A DNA stretch of 64,000 bases, from NCBI RefSeq assembly GCF_000800015.1, contig NZ_JUGR01000001.1, positions 930,001 through 994,000 on the forward strand. Reading direction: 5' to 3'. Below the pieces are notes generated by a model, which ran no database searches, was not told the DNA's origin, and was given only the letters and a program-made list of their open reading frames with translations. Both the position numbers and the translations under genes were made by a program. Every line of letters begins with the position of its first letter. Position 1 is the stretch's first letter. Of this stretch, positions 25,922 through 34,921 are shown piece by piece. The stretch is from Terriglobus sp. TAA 43. GTDB taxonomy: Bacteria > Acidobacteriota > Terriglobia > Terriglobales > Acidobacteriaceae.

Positions 25922-25938
25922 TGCACGGGTCGGGCCAA
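25922..25938 (-). promoter_or_regulatory. candidate sigma-54 promoter for the nucleotide-sugar operon
   Basis: On the minus strand the sequence is TTGGCCCGACCCGTGCA: GG and GC are 12 bases apart, and 15 of 17 positions fit the YTGGCACGNNNNTTGCW consensus. Predicted start of transcription is near 25911, two bases before the ATG. It faces the promoter at 26119 divergently. Confidence 0.6.
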
Positions 25939-26118
25939 ACCCAAATCCATCGCAAGAGCTTAGTAATTACCGCGCAATATCCATACTTTCGTAACTTCCA
26001 TCGACTAACTAAACCGGAAAGTAACGTGACGGTGTGCAAAGAGTATGCAGAAGTTTGCGTCTCTCTTTTGCTTTCGGCCACGAAGCCTCAAAACCAGCCC
26101 CGTAAACCGGCATTTGCA

Positions 26119-26135
26119 TTGGCACAACAATTGCA
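26119..26135 (+). promoter_or_regulatory. sigma-54 promoter, strong match
   Basis: TTGGCACAACAATTGCA fits the -24/-12 consensus at all positions but one, with correct spacing. Predicted start is near 26146, giving a leader of about 34 bases before ATG 26180. This also shows that the longer open frame from 26045 is not the real start. Confidence 0.85.
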
Positions 26136-26179
26136 CAGACATAAGCAAACGATTCCTAGATTGGGGAGACGGAACGGAC

Positions 26180-27295
26180 ATGGATACACGCTTGAAGTTG
26201 GGTGTGGTGGGTCTTGGAGCCTGGGGTTGCAACGTCGCACGTTGCCTATATGAGTTGCCTGATTGCGATCTGGTGGTTTGCAGCGACCTGAGCGAGAACC
26301 GCCGCACGATGGCGGAGCGCAACTGGGGTGTGCAAACAGTTGCATCTCTTGACGAAATGATCGCGCAATTCCCGGAAATTACAGCAGTTGCCATCGCGGC
26401 GCCGGCAGTCTTGCATTATCCGTTGGCGAAGAAGGCTCTGCTCGCAGATAAGGATGTTTTCGTCGAAAAGCCATTCACGCTGAACGTCGCTGACGCGGAA
26501 GAGTTGATGGCACTGGCGGAAGAGCGCGGCAAGGTGCTGATGGTGGGTCACCTTCTCGAATATCACCCTGCCGTGAATAAGATTCGCGACATTGTGCAGG
26601 CAGGCGAGCTCGGGGATGTCTATTACATCTACACGCAGCGCGTAAACCTTGGCCGCATCCGTGGAGATGAGAACGCGATGTGGAGCTTTGCTCCGCATGA
26701 CATCTCCCAGATCCTTTACATCCTGGGCGAAGAGCCGGTGGACGTCAGCGCCCGCGGTCAGTCCTACATCCAGGACGGAATTGAAGACGTGGTGTTCCTG
26801 AGCCTCTTCTTCAAGAATCGCCGGATGGCACACATCCACATTTCCTGGCTCGACCCGCACAAGATGCGCAGCACCACCGTGGTCGGCAGCAAGAAGATGC
26901 TTGTGTTCGACGACGCCGCCACAACGGAAAAGCTGCGTATTTATGACAGCGGAGCCCAGCAGCAAGCAACCTCGTCCTACGGCGAAGCAATCCAGGTGCG
27001 ATTTGGAGATATCCAGATTCCGCATCTCGCGACCACTGAGCCGTTGAAGCTGGAATTCCAGCACTTCATTCAATGCGTGAACAAGCGTCTGACACCTCGC
27101 AGCGATGCGAAGGATGGTCTCCGCGTGGTGCGCATTCTGGAAGCAGCTCAGAAATCGCTGGAACTCGATGGACTGCCGATTTCGCTCAAGTCCGGCCTGG
27201 CACGTAAGCGCATGCCGAAACTCAATCCCATGGATCGCCAGTGGACGCCTCAGATGCCGGTTGCAGGGCGCGCTCCCGTGGTGGCAGTTTCCTAA
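26180..27295 (+). CDS. Gfo/Idh/MocA oxidoreductase (WbpB-like)
   Basis: A 371-residue NAD-dependent oxidoreductase. The Rossmann motif is VVGLGAWGCNVA near the N-terminus, the family motif EKPFTL (about 96-101) is clear, and HLLEYHPAV plus APHDISQ mark the substrate domain. In the WbpA-B-E-D-I pathway the family member WbpB oxidises C3 of UDP-GlcNAcA; the dehydrogenase, aminotransferase, acetyltransferase and epimerase of that route are all in this locus. The start is ATG 26180, downstream of the sigma-54 promoter. First gene of a long plus-strand EPS operon. Confidence 0.9.
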   Translation: MDTRLKLGVVGLGAWGCNVARCLYELPDCDLVVCSDLSENRRTMAERNWGVQTVASLDEMIAQFPEITAVAIAAPAVLHYPLAKKALLADKDVFVEKPFTLNVADAEELMALAEERGKVLMVGHLLEYHPAVNKIRDIVQAGELGDVYYIYTQRVNLGRIRGDENAMWSFAPHDISQILYILGEEPVDVSARGQSYIQDGIEDVVFLSLFFKNRRMAHIHISWLDPHKMRSTTVVGSKKMLVFDDAATTEKLRIYDSGAQQQATSSYGEAIQVRFGDIQIPHLATTEPLKLEFQHFIQCVNKRLTPRSDAKDGLRVVRILEAAQKSLELDGLPISLKSGLARKRMPKLNPMDRQWTPQMPVAGRAPVVAVS

Positions 27296-27308
27296 GGGCG
27301 AGAATCAC

Positions 27309-27689
27309 ATGAACGGATACAAGACAGAGTTGTTGGTGATCGGTTCTGTGCTGCTGGCCGCGGCTGGTCAAACACTGATCAAGCTGGGGCTCACGGGACA
27401 TGGGGCTTTCTCCAGGACGTTATTGGAGTGGCCCCTGGCTCTCACCGCCGGTGTTGTCATCGGCCTTTGCGTGTACGGATTGGGAACGGTGATGTGGTTC
27501 GCCGCTGTGGCACAGCGCAACATCAGTTACCTCTACCCGCTCGCGGGGATCAACTATGTGCTGATGGGTTTCATCGGGCACTTCCTGCTGCATGAGGGGA
27601 TGGGCCCGCTACGTTGGTGCGGAATTTTCGTCATGACCAGCGGCATCGTGCTGTTATCGAAAACCAACACAAAGGAAAGCGAATGCTGA
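27309..27689 (+). CDS. SMR/EamA-type membrane protein, flippase subunit 1
   Basis: A 126-residue protein with four transmembrane segments, similar in size and layout to ArnE/ArnF and other small multidrug-resistance-type proteins. A GQTLIKLGL segment in helix 1 and YPLAGINYVLMGFIGHFLL in helix 3 are typical. It begins at ATG 27309, 13 bases after the oxidoreductase stop; the frame is open further upstream only as a shadow. With the next gene it probably forms a heterodimer that flips an undecaprenyl-phosphate-linked sugar. Confidence 0.8.
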   Translation: MNGYKTELLVIGSVLLAAAGQTLIKLGLTGHGAFSRTLLEWPLALTAGVVIGLCVYGLGTVMWFAAVAQRNISYLYPLAGINYVLMGFIGHFLLHEGMGPLRWCGIFVMTSGIVLLSKTNTKESEC

Positions 27690-28045
27690 TCCAAACCTCT
27701 TCTCTTTCCTTTGCTTGGGGCTCTCTCGCAGTAAGTATCGCGATGGGGTCTTTCGCTCAGATCACGTTGAAGCACACGACAAATCTTCTCTCGGTCGTAA
27801 AACAGCGATATCGTGCAATCCCCTGGCTGCTTTTGTGGGGTCTGCTGTTCGCGGGCGCAATGGTCTTCTGGATTTTTGCGCTGCGTCGACTGGATATCTC
27901 CATCGCGTATCCGTTGATGAGTTTGGGCTATGTCGTCGTAACAGGGTTGGCAGCAATTCTTTTACGGGAACACGTTACAAAGTGGCGGTGGATTGCGGTG
28001 GGACTAATCACATGCGGGGCCGCCATGGTGGCAGGGAGCGTCTAG
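27683..28045 (+). CDS. SMR/EamA-type membrane protein, flippase subunit 2
   Basis: A 120-residue protein with four transmembrane helices, related to the preceding gene (compare GSFAQITLKHT with the GQTLIKLGL region, and AYPLMSLGYVVVTGLAAILL with its helix 3). Its ATG lies within the end of the upstream gene, a seven-base overlap, so the two are translated together. A paired arrangement like ArnE/ArnF supports a lipid-linked sugar flippase. Confidence 0.8.
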   Translation: MLIQTSSLSFAWGSLAVSIAMGSFAQITLKHTTNLLSVVKQRYRAIPWLLLWGLLFAGAMVFWIFALRRLDISIAYPLMSLGYVVVTGLAAILLREHVTKWRWIAVGLITCGAAMVAGSV

Positions 28046-28047
28046 AT

Positions 28048-29481
28048 ATGCAGAATGCTGAAGTCCGACAGTCACATATTGCTGTTATCGGCGGCGGGTT
28101 TACAGGCATGGTTTGCGCCTTCCGTCTGTTACGCGCCGGCTATCGCGTAACGATTCTGGAACGCGAAGTCGAACTCGGTGGATTGAGCGCAACGCAATCT
28201 TACGGCTCATTCAACTGGGATCGCTTCTACCACTGCATCCTTACATCCGACAAACCGCTCCTGGGCCTGATCAAGGATCTCGGTCTCGAAGACCAGCTTC
28301 GGTGGAATAAGACAGAAGTAGGTTTGTTTGCTCACGGTGAGCTCCATCGGATGACGGGGCCTACCGACCTGCTTCGCTATCGCCATCTTTCCCTGCTCTC
28401 GAAAGCTCGGTTGGCGATCATGACGTGGTACATCACCCGCCTCACGAATGGCCGCAAGCTGGAAGGCATCCCATTGTGCCAATGGACGCGGCGCCTCTTT
28501 GGAAAGAACGTCTATTCCCAGATCTGGGAACCGCTCCTACGCTGCAAGTTGGGCGAGATGCGCAAGTATGCTTCCGCTGCATTCCTCTGGGGGACCATCG
28601 TCAGGCTAGCGTCCACACGCGAAAAGGGTCCGGGAACGCAGGAATGCCTGGGCTACATGCATGGGGGATACGAGACACTTTTCAAGCGTCTGCAGCACAC
28701 TGTGAATTCCCTGCATGGTGAGACGAGCCTCGGCGTCGATATTCGCAGCATTGGCCCGGGCAACAGCGATGTCCCGGGAGAAAACGTACTCATCCGCGCG
28801 CGGCATAAGGATATCTATGTCGACGGCGTCGTACTTACGACTCCCAATCGTGTTGTCGCCAACATGCTTCAGGTGGAAGATCACCTATACAAAGAGCGCC
28901 TTGGACAGGTCACATACCTTGGCATTGTTTGCACAGTGCTGGTCCTCAAGCGGAAGCTTTCGCCTTACTACGTGACCAATGTCGCGGAGAAGATCGGATT
29001 TACAGGAGTCATTGAAATGACCAACCTGATTGATCCGCAACAGGAAACCAATGGACGCCACCTGGTCTATCTTCCGCGATACACATCACCCACGGATCCA
29101 CTCTTTGCAGCAACTGACGACGCTATCTGGGAATTTATTCAGCCGGACCTGAAGCGGATCTTCCCCGACCTGCAGGAAGAAGACATTGAAAGCCGTTTCG
29201 TCTTCCGCCACAAAGACGTTCAGCCTGTACCCACCATCGACTACTCGACAATTGCGCCACCGGCCCGCACACCTGTTGCCGGAGTCTATTTGGCGAACAC
29301 CGCACAGATCATCAACAACACACTCAACAACAACGCAATGACTTCCATTGCCGAAACGACATGCGACGCCCTCATGCAGGACATCCCGGCGGTACGACAC
29401 GTGGAAAGCGCTGCGAAAGTTGCAGAGAAATCTCCGCTGTTCACGGAGACGCAGGAGGTACGTGCCGCATGTACAGCATGA
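28048..29481 (+). CDS. FAD-dependent amine oxidoreductase (PPOX/desaturase-like)
   Basis: A 477-residue flavoprotein. The dinucleotide motif IAVIGGGFTGMVCA (about 11-24) is followed by EREVELGGLSAT, and the C-terminal FAD motif region is GVYLANTAQIIN. It resembles protoporphyrinogen oxidase/phytoene desaturase-fold proteins that are found in polysaccharide clusters with no assigned reaction. ATG 28048 is chosen; the longer frame from 27715 runs over the SMR gene. It could oxidise a sugar or lipid carrier, but nothing in the sequence decides this. Confidence 0.85.
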   Translation: MQNAEVRQSHIAVIGGGFTGMVCAFRLLRAGYRVTILEREVELGGLSATQSYGSFNWDRFYHCILTSDKPLLGLIKDLGLEDQLRWNKTEVGLFAHGELHRMTGPTDLLRYRHLSLLSKARLAIMTWYITRLTNGRKLEGIPLCQWTRRLFGKNVYSQIWEPLLRCKLGEMRKYASAAFLWGTIVRLASTREKGPGTQECLGYMHGGYETLFKRLQHTVNSLHGETSLGVDIRSIGPGNSDVPGENVLIRARHKDIYVDGVVLTTPNRVVANMLQVEDHLYKERLGQVTYLGIVCTVLVLKRKLSPYYVTNVAEKIGFTGVIEMTNLIDPQQETNGRHLVYLPRYTSPTDPLFAATDDAIWEFIQPDLKRIFPDLQEEDIESRFVFRHKDVQPVPTIDYSTIAPPARTPVAGVYLANTAQIINNTLNNNAMTSIAETTCDALMQDIPAVRHVESAAKVAEKSPLFTETQEVRAACTA

Positions 29482-29669
29482 CGTTGCTCTTTGAAAGCTC
29501 ATTTCGTGTGCTGGACGACTTATTGAGCCGCAGCCCAGCCCTTTGCCTTTTCCTTCTCTCTGGCGGACTGATTTTAGGCTCCATGATTCTCGATCGCAGA
29601 AATCGTGTGGCCGTTGCTGCTCCAAAAGCGCCCATCTCGAACCATAGCGTGGAAGATGGCAGAGCATGA
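29469..29669 (+). CDS. small single-pass membrane protein, unknown
   Basis: A 66-residue protein with one predicted transmembrane segment (ALCLFLLSGGLILGSMIL). GGAGG at 29454-29458 favours ATG 29469 over ATG 29478. It overlaps the flavoprotein gene by 13 bases and the deacetylase gene by ATGA, so it is embedded in the operon and probably real. No family is recognised; it may anchor or partner the cytosolic deacetylase that follows. Confidence 0.6.
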   Translation: MYSMTLLFESSFRVLDDLLSRSPALCLFLLSGGLILGSMILDRRNRVAVAAPKAPISNHSVEDGRA

Positions 29670-30439
29670 ATACGCCGATCGATACGGAAGACTCCCAGAT
29701 GCGCGTGGTTGCCTATCACGAGATTCACGATGTAACCGTGAACGACGTGTACTGCATTACTCCTGAGCTTTTCCTGCAACATCTGTGGACCATGCGTGAT
29801 GCTGCCCGCGATACGCTCGAGTCCCTGGTGATCACATTCGACGATGGACACTATTCCAATTTCCAATTCGCAGCGCCGATTTTGGAATCCACCGCGCTTC
29901 GTGGCCTTTTCTTCCTACCAAGTACATGGATCGGCAATCGTCGCGAATTCATGAGCTGGGATGATGTTCGAAACCTGGCATCCAGAGGGCACAGGATTGG
30001 ATCGCACAGCGCTACGCACGCCTTTCTTCCGTCCTGCAGCGCAGCCGCGATGTACGAAGAGTTAGCGGGGTCGCGCCACACACTCGAAGATCGATTGGGC
30101 GCACCCGTTACATCGATTTCCATGCCAGGTGGCAGGTGGAATGAAATGGTGCTGAGAGCGTGCGCTTTAGCCGGCTACGAAACGGTGTATACGTCGGAGC
30201 CTGGGTTCTATCGGCCTGCAATGGACACCGAGCAGTTCCGGACGCCTGCCGTCATCGGGCGGTTTGCCGTACAGCGCCGAACCAGCTTACGAGCTATTAG
30301 CGGCTATGCGGGTGGTGACTGGAGGACCGTGCGAAGGATCCACTCCATGTATCAGGCACGCAACGGCGTGAAGCGTCTGCTTGGCGATGACGCTTACCAG
30401 AAGCTTTGGTCACACTTGTTCCGAGCTACACCAAATTAG
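29666..30439 (+). CDS. polysaccharide deacetylase (NodB domain), cytosolic
   Basis: A 257-residue NodB-fold protein. Motif 1 TFDDG gives D59/D60, and motif 2 HSATH gives metal ligands H114 and H118. A later MPGGRWNE segment fits motif 3. No signal peptide or membrane anchor is visible, unlike many exported deacetylases, so it probably removes acetyl groups from a lipid-linked or nucleotide-linked intermediate inside the cell. ATGA coupling with the small membrane protein gene upstream. Confidence 0.88.
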   Translation: MNTPIDTEDSQMRVVAYHEIHDVTVNDVYCITPELFLQHLWTMRDAARDTLESLVITFDDGHYSNFQFAAPILESTALRGLFFLPSTWIGNRREFMSWDDVRNLASRGHRIGSHSATHAFLPSCSAAAMYEELAGSRHTLEDRLGAPVTSISMPGGRWNEMVLRACALAGYETVYTSEPGFYRPAMDTEQFRTPAVIGRFAVQRRTSLRAISGYAGGDWRTVRRIHSMYQARNGVKRLLGDDAYQKLWSHLFRATPN

Positions 30440-30447
30440 GGGGCAGT

Positions 30448-31587
30448 ATGCGCGTACTACAGCTTGTCTCCAGTTCGGGATTCTACGGCGCGGAGCGAAT
30501 GATCAACCTCTTGACCAGCTCGCTGAATCAAGCGGGAGAACAGGTCTATCTCGGCTTGTTCAATGCAGACTCGGCATCGTGTGCGCAGGTCGTTCGCGAA
30601 GCTGACCAGAAGGAAATACCGGTCTGGGGACTGCGTTGCCGCGGACGCTGGGACTGGCGCGCGGTTCATGACCTGGCCAACTTTCTGAAGATCAACCAGA
30701 TTGACGTCCTGCATACACACGGCTACAAGGCCAATATCTATGGTTTCCTCGCTGCGAGACTCGCGGGATGCAAGATTGTTGCCACGTGTCACAACTGGAC
30801 GAAACGTACTTCCGCACTTCAAAAATATGCGGCACTGGATCAGCTTTTTTTGCGATGGTTCGACACTGTTATCGCAGTCTCGCAGGGCATCGTAACTGAG
30901 CTTCGTCATAACAAGGTGCGGCGTATTCGCATGATTGCCAACGGCATCGATGTAGCGAAGTACCAGGCCTCAGGTAATCATTCCGGACACAATCAGCCTC
31001 TTGTCATCGGTTGCCTTTCGCGTCTTTCCAAGGAAAAAGGCGTGGATGTCTTGCTCTGGGCATTACCGAGGATCCTGGACCAATATCCGAGCCTGCATTG
31101 CTTTGTCGCAGGTGAAGGGCCGGAGCGAGCCCATTTAGAAGCCTTGGCCGTTAAGTTAGGCGTTGCCAACTCGTTTCACATGCCAGGCTTTTGCGATGAC
31201 ACGGCAGACTTCTTAAAGCTATGCACCGTCGCGGTCCAGCCATCGCGCATGGAGGCCATGCCTTTGGCCATTCTGGAGGCAATGGCTGCGGGCAAGGCGA
31301 TCGTCGCTTCCGCAGTTGGTGAGATCCCTCGCCTGCTCGAAGACGGACATGCGGGACTGCTTGTGCCACCAGACAGTCCGGAGAAACTCGCAGATGCGGT
31401 CCTTACGCTGTTAAAGGACGAAGCTCTGCGGCAGAGCGTGGAGCGCAGAGCTGCACAAAAGGCCGCCGCGCAATTCGACGTCGCGACGATGACTGCGGAA
31501 TACCAGAAGGTCTACCGCACAGTGGCTTCCAGCCACCATCATCAACGAAACCTGGCACATGCCGACCGTATGGATATGAAGGCATGA
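30448..31587 (+). CDS. glycosyltransferase family 4
   Basis: A 379-residue GT-B enzyme. It begins MRVLQLVSSSGFYGAERM, has THGYKANIYGF in the acceptor domain, GCLSRLSKEKGVDVLLWA at the domain border, and MEAMPLAILEAMAAGKA at the donor site. GGGGGCAG just upstream of ATG 30448 is the ribosome site; an open frame from 30406 lies within the preceding gene. Overlaps the next glycosyltransferase by ATGA. Confidence 0.92.
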   Translation: MRVLQLVSSSGFYGAERMINLLTSSLNQAGEQVYLGLFNADSASCAQVVREADQKEIPVWGLRCRGRWDWRAVHDLANFLKINQIDVLHTHGYKANIYGFLAARLAGCKIVATCHNWTKRTSALQKYAALDQLFLRWFDTVIAVSQGIVTELRHNKVRRIRMIANGIDVAKYQASGNHSGHNQPLVIGCLSRLSKEKGVDVLLWALPRILDQYPSLHCFVAGEGPERAHLEALAVKLGVANSFHMPGFCDDTADFLKLCTVAVQPSRMEAMPLAILEAMAAGKAIVASAVGEIPRLLEDGHAGLLVPPDSPEKLADAVLTLLKDEALRQSVERRAAQKAAAQFDVATMTAEYQKVYRTVASSHHHQRNLAHADRMDMKA

Positions 31588-32864
31588 TTGCGCCTACCCT
31601 TATGTCATCACCATCCGGATCAAATGTTGCGGGAAATGATCGCGGATGGAACATTTGGCTCTCTGACGCATTCTGCTTTACCCCCTGGTACAGCGCAGCG
31701 CTCGTGAAAGCGCTCATGAATACCGGGGCATCCGTACGCTTTATCGCTACGGATGTCGCTGGCGAGCCAGCGTACTTTCGATCCCAGGGAATCGCCCCGA
31801 ATCCTGGCCCGTTTTCCTTTCCGTATGCGAGCAAGCTGCCTTCGCCAGCCAGAAAGGCGGCGCGGCTTTTCGCGGCGATGACGAACGCGGCAGCTCTGCG
31901 ACGGCAGTTAAAGGATGCCTCTGCAACACGTCCCGATGTGCTGCATCTCCAACAATTGCCTGCACTGAACCATGGAATCCATGATGACTTTCGCACTATC
32001 GCGTGCGCGCAGGGTCTCGGCATACCAGTCGTGCACACGGTGCACAATCTGCTGCCACACGACAGCGGAGACAAACTGCGAGCCACCTATCAACGACTCT
32101 ACTCAAGCGTGAATCGACTCATCTGCCACTCCCCCGATGTGGCAGAGCGATTAACAAAAGAATTCGGAGTCAACGCTCACAACATCTCCGTCATTCCGCA
32201 CGGCCCATTGTTTGAAGCTCCAGGCGAAACCTTGAATGATCGGCGTCGCGCGCGAACCAGCCTGAACATTGAACACGACCGTCCGGTAGTTCTCTGGCAA
32301 GGAGTGATGGCTCCGTACAAGGGACTGGATCTGCTGCTGCAGGCATGGGAACGATGCGTGTCGCTGTGGCCGAACACTGCGACCAAGCCATTGCTATTGA
32401 TTGCCGGGACGGGTCCAGCAACGGAAGCGACTCAGGTGAACGCAGCTGCGAAACAGCACCCCGACACCATTCGCAGCGAGATTCGTTACATCACAACCGC
32501 CGAGTTGCCGCTCTTTTTTCAGGCGTCAGATGCTCTCGTCTATCCCTATCGGGCGATCACGACAAGCGGTGCACTTCTTACCGGGTTGACCTACCGAAAA
32601 CCCATCATCGCATCCGATCTGCCGCCGTTCCGTCAATTCCTCCGGCATAAAGAAAACGCGCTTCTGGTTTCACCGGGCGACGTGGACTCCCTGACCGAAG
32701 CGCTCCAAACCCTTCTGTTGGGCCTGAATAGCGGTGGAGAAACCAACTCCTTATATCGAACATTGGCTGCTGGATCTGCACAAAATCAGGGGCTCTACAC
32801 AAGCTGGGACAGAATCGCAAAACAGACACTTTCCGTCTATCGGGAACTAGTGCCAAACCTATGA
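31584..32864 (+). CDS. glycosyltransferase family 4
   Basis: A 426-residue GT-B glycosyltransferase. The N-terminal domain shows LHLQQLPALN and VVHTVHNLLPH; the C-terminal domain shows LWQGVMAPYKGLDLLLQAWE, GTGPATEA and a donor-site region YPYRAITTSGALLTGLTYRKP, where the usual Glu-x7-Glu is altered. Last gene of the operon that began at 26180; a separate promoter follows at 32959. Confidence 0.88.
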   Translation: MIAPTLMSSPSGSNVAGNDRGWNIWLSDAFCFTPWYSAALVKALMNTGASVRFIATDVAGEPAYFRSQGIAPNPGPFSFPYASKLPSPARKAARLFAAMTNAAALRRQLKDASATRPDVLHLQQLPALNHGIHDDFRTIACAQGLGIPVVHTVHNLLPHDSGDKLRATYQRLYSSVNRLICHSPDVAERLTKEFGVNAHNISVIPHGPLFEAPGETLNDRRRARTSLNIEHDRPVVLWQGVMAPYKGLDLLLQAWERCVSLWPNTATKPLLLIAGTGPATEATQVNAAAKQHPDTIRSEIRYITTAELPLFFQASDALVYPYRAITTSGALLTGLTYRKPIIASDLPPFRQFLRHKENALLVSPGDVDSLTEALQTLLLGLNSGGETNSLYRTLAAGSAQNQGLYTSWDRIAKQTLSVYRELVPNL

Positions 32865-32873
32865 AAGGAAGTG

Positions 32874-32887
32874 TGCAGTCAGTTGCA
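32874..32887. promoter_or_regulatory. TGCA-N6-TGCA palindromic element, site 1
   Basis: TGCAGTCAGTTGCA lies within the larger inverted repeat GTGCA-N6-TGCAC (32873-32888). It is 87 bases upstream of the -24 box at 32961, a usual distance for an enhancer-binding protein site. Similar elements are at 53202 and 61352. Confidence 0.4.
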
Positions 32888-32958
32888 CATCTTTTTCTTG
32901 TTCATTCCCTACACACAGCAAGAAAGCCCTGAATTGGCCATATTCACGCTATCTGACT

Positions 32959-32975
32959 TTGGCTCTCCGGTTGCA
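32959..32975 (+). promoter_or_regulatory. candidate sigma-54 promoter of the export operon
   Basis: TTGGCTCTCCGGTTGCA has GG and GC 12 bases apart and a perfect TTGCA -12 element. Predicted start near 32986 leaves a 17-base leader with AAGGAAAGGG before ATG 33003. The longer frame starting at 32871 would run through this promoter, so ATG 33003 is preferred. Confidence 0.75.
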
Positions 32976-33002
32976 TCTCCCAGGGGTGGGAAGGAAAGGG
33001 CT

Positions 33003-33638
33003 ATGGATTCGATGCGGAAAACAATATGGAGCGCACTACGTATACCGCTGCTCCTGCTCTGCACAGTTTGCTGCAGCGGCCAGCAGGCCACGGCGAATGT
33101 GACGAAGTCGGCGGTGTCGACCTCAGGATTGCCGGACACTCGTTCTTCAGCAGCAACCACTGCATACACCATCGGCAGCGGTGATGTGTTGAACGTGCAG
33201 GTATGGAAAGAGAAGGAACTCAGCCAGGTCGTTGTCGTTCGTCCTGACGGCAAGATCTCCCTTCCCCTTTTGGGCGACCTTCAGGTCATCGGCAAAGAGC
33301 CATCGCAGGTTGAAGAGATGGTTCAGAGCCGTCTCCAGTCCATGGTGGTTGAACCGCGCGTGACGGTCACAGTTACTGAGATCCACAGCCGCATGGTCTA
33401 TATCACGGGCGAAATAGCTCGTCCCGGTGCATACCCACTCAATACGCCCATCACAGTGCTGCAGCTGATTGCACAGGCAGGCGGCCTTACAGAGTTTGCT
33501 TCGAAAAAGAAGATTCAGGTGATCCGCGCAAACAATAAGCGCGATCAACAACTCCTGAACTACAAAGCCATGACGCAATCCAAAGATGGCCGCAGCGACG
33601 TGATTTTGAATCCCGGTGACACAGTGGTGATCCCATGA
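33003..33638 (+). CDS. polysaccharide export protein (Wza family)
   Basis: A 211-residue exported protein. A signal peptide (residues about 5-30, LLLLCTVCCSGQ) precedes the poly-export domain YTIGSGDVLNVQVWKEKELS...VRPDGKISLPLLGD and an SLBB domain starting MVYITGEIARPGAYPL. It would form the outer-membrane/periplasmic channel for the polymer. It is shorter than E. coli Wza (379), lacking the second SLBB and C-terminal helix. No clean lipobox is seen around the Cys-Cys pair. First gene of the export/assembly operon. Confidence 0.92.
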   Translation: MDSMRKTIWSALRIPLLLLCTVCCSGQQATANVTKSAVSTSGLPDTRSSAATTAYTIGSGDVLNVQVWKEKELSQVVVVRPDGKISLPLLGDLQVIGKEPSQVEEMVQSRLQSMVVEPRVTVTVTEIHSRMVYITGEIARPGAYPLNTPITVLQLIAQAGGLTEFASKKKIQVIRANNKRDQQLLNYKAMTQSKDGRSDVILNPGDTVVIP

Positions 33639-34921
33639 TTACTTCCAGGCACATGCTCGTTGCGATGAGCGCTCTGCTCTGCACTCCCCTCTCGCTGTTG
33701 GGACAGAATACAAGTCAGTCTCCGGCGACAAGCGGCACGCAGGTGGAGTCGCAGGAACTGAAGCCATCCTGGATCAGCTCCAACGTCGCCATGGGTGAAC
33801 GTTCCGATCTGAATGTTGGCGTGGCCGGCAGCTATGGCTACGATACAGCCGTAAACAACATTCCCAATGTGTCGTCGCAATTCACCAGCCTTCAGGGAAC
33901 ACTCGGCATGGCTTCCAGAAGCCGCACGAGTTACTTTTCGTTGCGCCACGACGCCACGTTCCAGTTGTTTCCAGGCAGCGGTCTGGATATGCAGCAGTAT
34001 CAATGGACAACGCTGAATCTCACCCACTCGCCTTCGCGCAGAACCACGTGGGGAGTGAATGCTGCGAACGGTTACGGCGCAGACGCTGCACGCGCAAGCA
34101 GCTCTTTGAGCCTTGCTGCCGTAAACACGACAGCCATTGATAACAACAGCGTTCTTGCCGGCGTCATTTCCGGAAACACACTGCGCCAATATGTATCAGC
34201 AATTGTTGACCACCAGACGTCGGAGACTTCGGCTGTTTCTCTCGGTGCCAACTTAGGCTTTCAGAACTTCCTGGGTGCTGCTCCATCCACGCGCCAGTAT
34301 GACGTGACGGGTTCCGTTCGCAAGTATCTCAGCGAAGCCTTCCTGGTCGGTGTGCGCGCAGACGGCGTGCAGCAATACTACGGCAACGGAAGCTGCACAA
34401 CGTCAACGGTTCTGGGATTCGCTACGTTGCAATTGACGAACTCCGTCAAACTCGACGGTGGCGCGGGCCCTGCCTTTGGAGCCTCGCAATGCACCGGCAG
34501 CTATCAATACCAGGTGGTGCTATCGGCAGAGGGCTATCGTGGTCGTCGCGCTTACGTTGGAACCAGCCGTAAGCGTGGCAATGGAGACGTCGCGGGCTCC
34601 CTGTGGGAGACTTCTGGATTCGGTGGAATGCAGGTGGGCAATCCGCGGCAATTCACTGCTGCCTTAAATGGCGGATACACCAGTTATCACAGCGGAGTTG
34701 TAACGGCTCAGAACAACGATCTGAGTGGTTACTTCGTTTCCGTCGAACTTCATCGTCCCATTTCAAACAATGCGGAATGGACATTCACTGCACGTCACTT
34801 TGAGCGCTCAGCAGCAAGCACGGTTCCTGTAGGCGCGACTCCCGTAGCGGATCTTTCACGCACGGTCTTCTTCGTGGCCTTTAACTGGAACAAACAAAAT
34901 GGAGGACGCTATGGCCGATGA
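33635..34921 (+). CDS. outer-membrane beta-barrel protein of the EPS locus
   Basis: A 428-residue protein with a signal peptide (MLVAMSALLCTPLSLLGQ) and a long series of alternating hydrophobic/polar strands ending in aromatic residues (SYFSLRHDATFQLF, WTFTARHFERS, TVFFVAFNW), the pattern of an outer-membrane barrel. No sequence family is firmly recognised. Position between the Wza-like and Wzz-like genes, with ATGA coupling, suggests a secretin-like exit pore or anchor for the polymer. Confidence 0.75.
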   Translation: MITSRHMLVAMSALLCTPLSLLGQNTSQSPATSGTQVESQELKPSWISSNVAMGERSDLNVGVAGSYGYDTAVNNIPNVSSQFTSLQGTLGMASRSRTSYFSLRHDATFQLFPGSGLDMQQYQWTTLNLTHSPSRRTTWGVNAANGYGADAARASSSLSLAAVNTTAIDNNSVLAGVISGNTLRQYVSAIVDHQTSETSAVSLGANLGFQNFLGAAPSTRQYDVTGSVRKYLSEAFLVGVRADGVQQYYGNGSCTTSTVLGFATLQLTNSVKLDGGAGPAFGASQCTGSYQYQVVLSAEGYRGRRAYVGTSRKRGNGDVAGSLWETSGFGGMQVGNPRQFTAALNGGYTSYHSGVVTAQNNDLSGYFVSVELHRPISNNAEWTFTARHFERSAASTVPVGATPVADLSRTVFFVAFNWNKQNGGRYGR

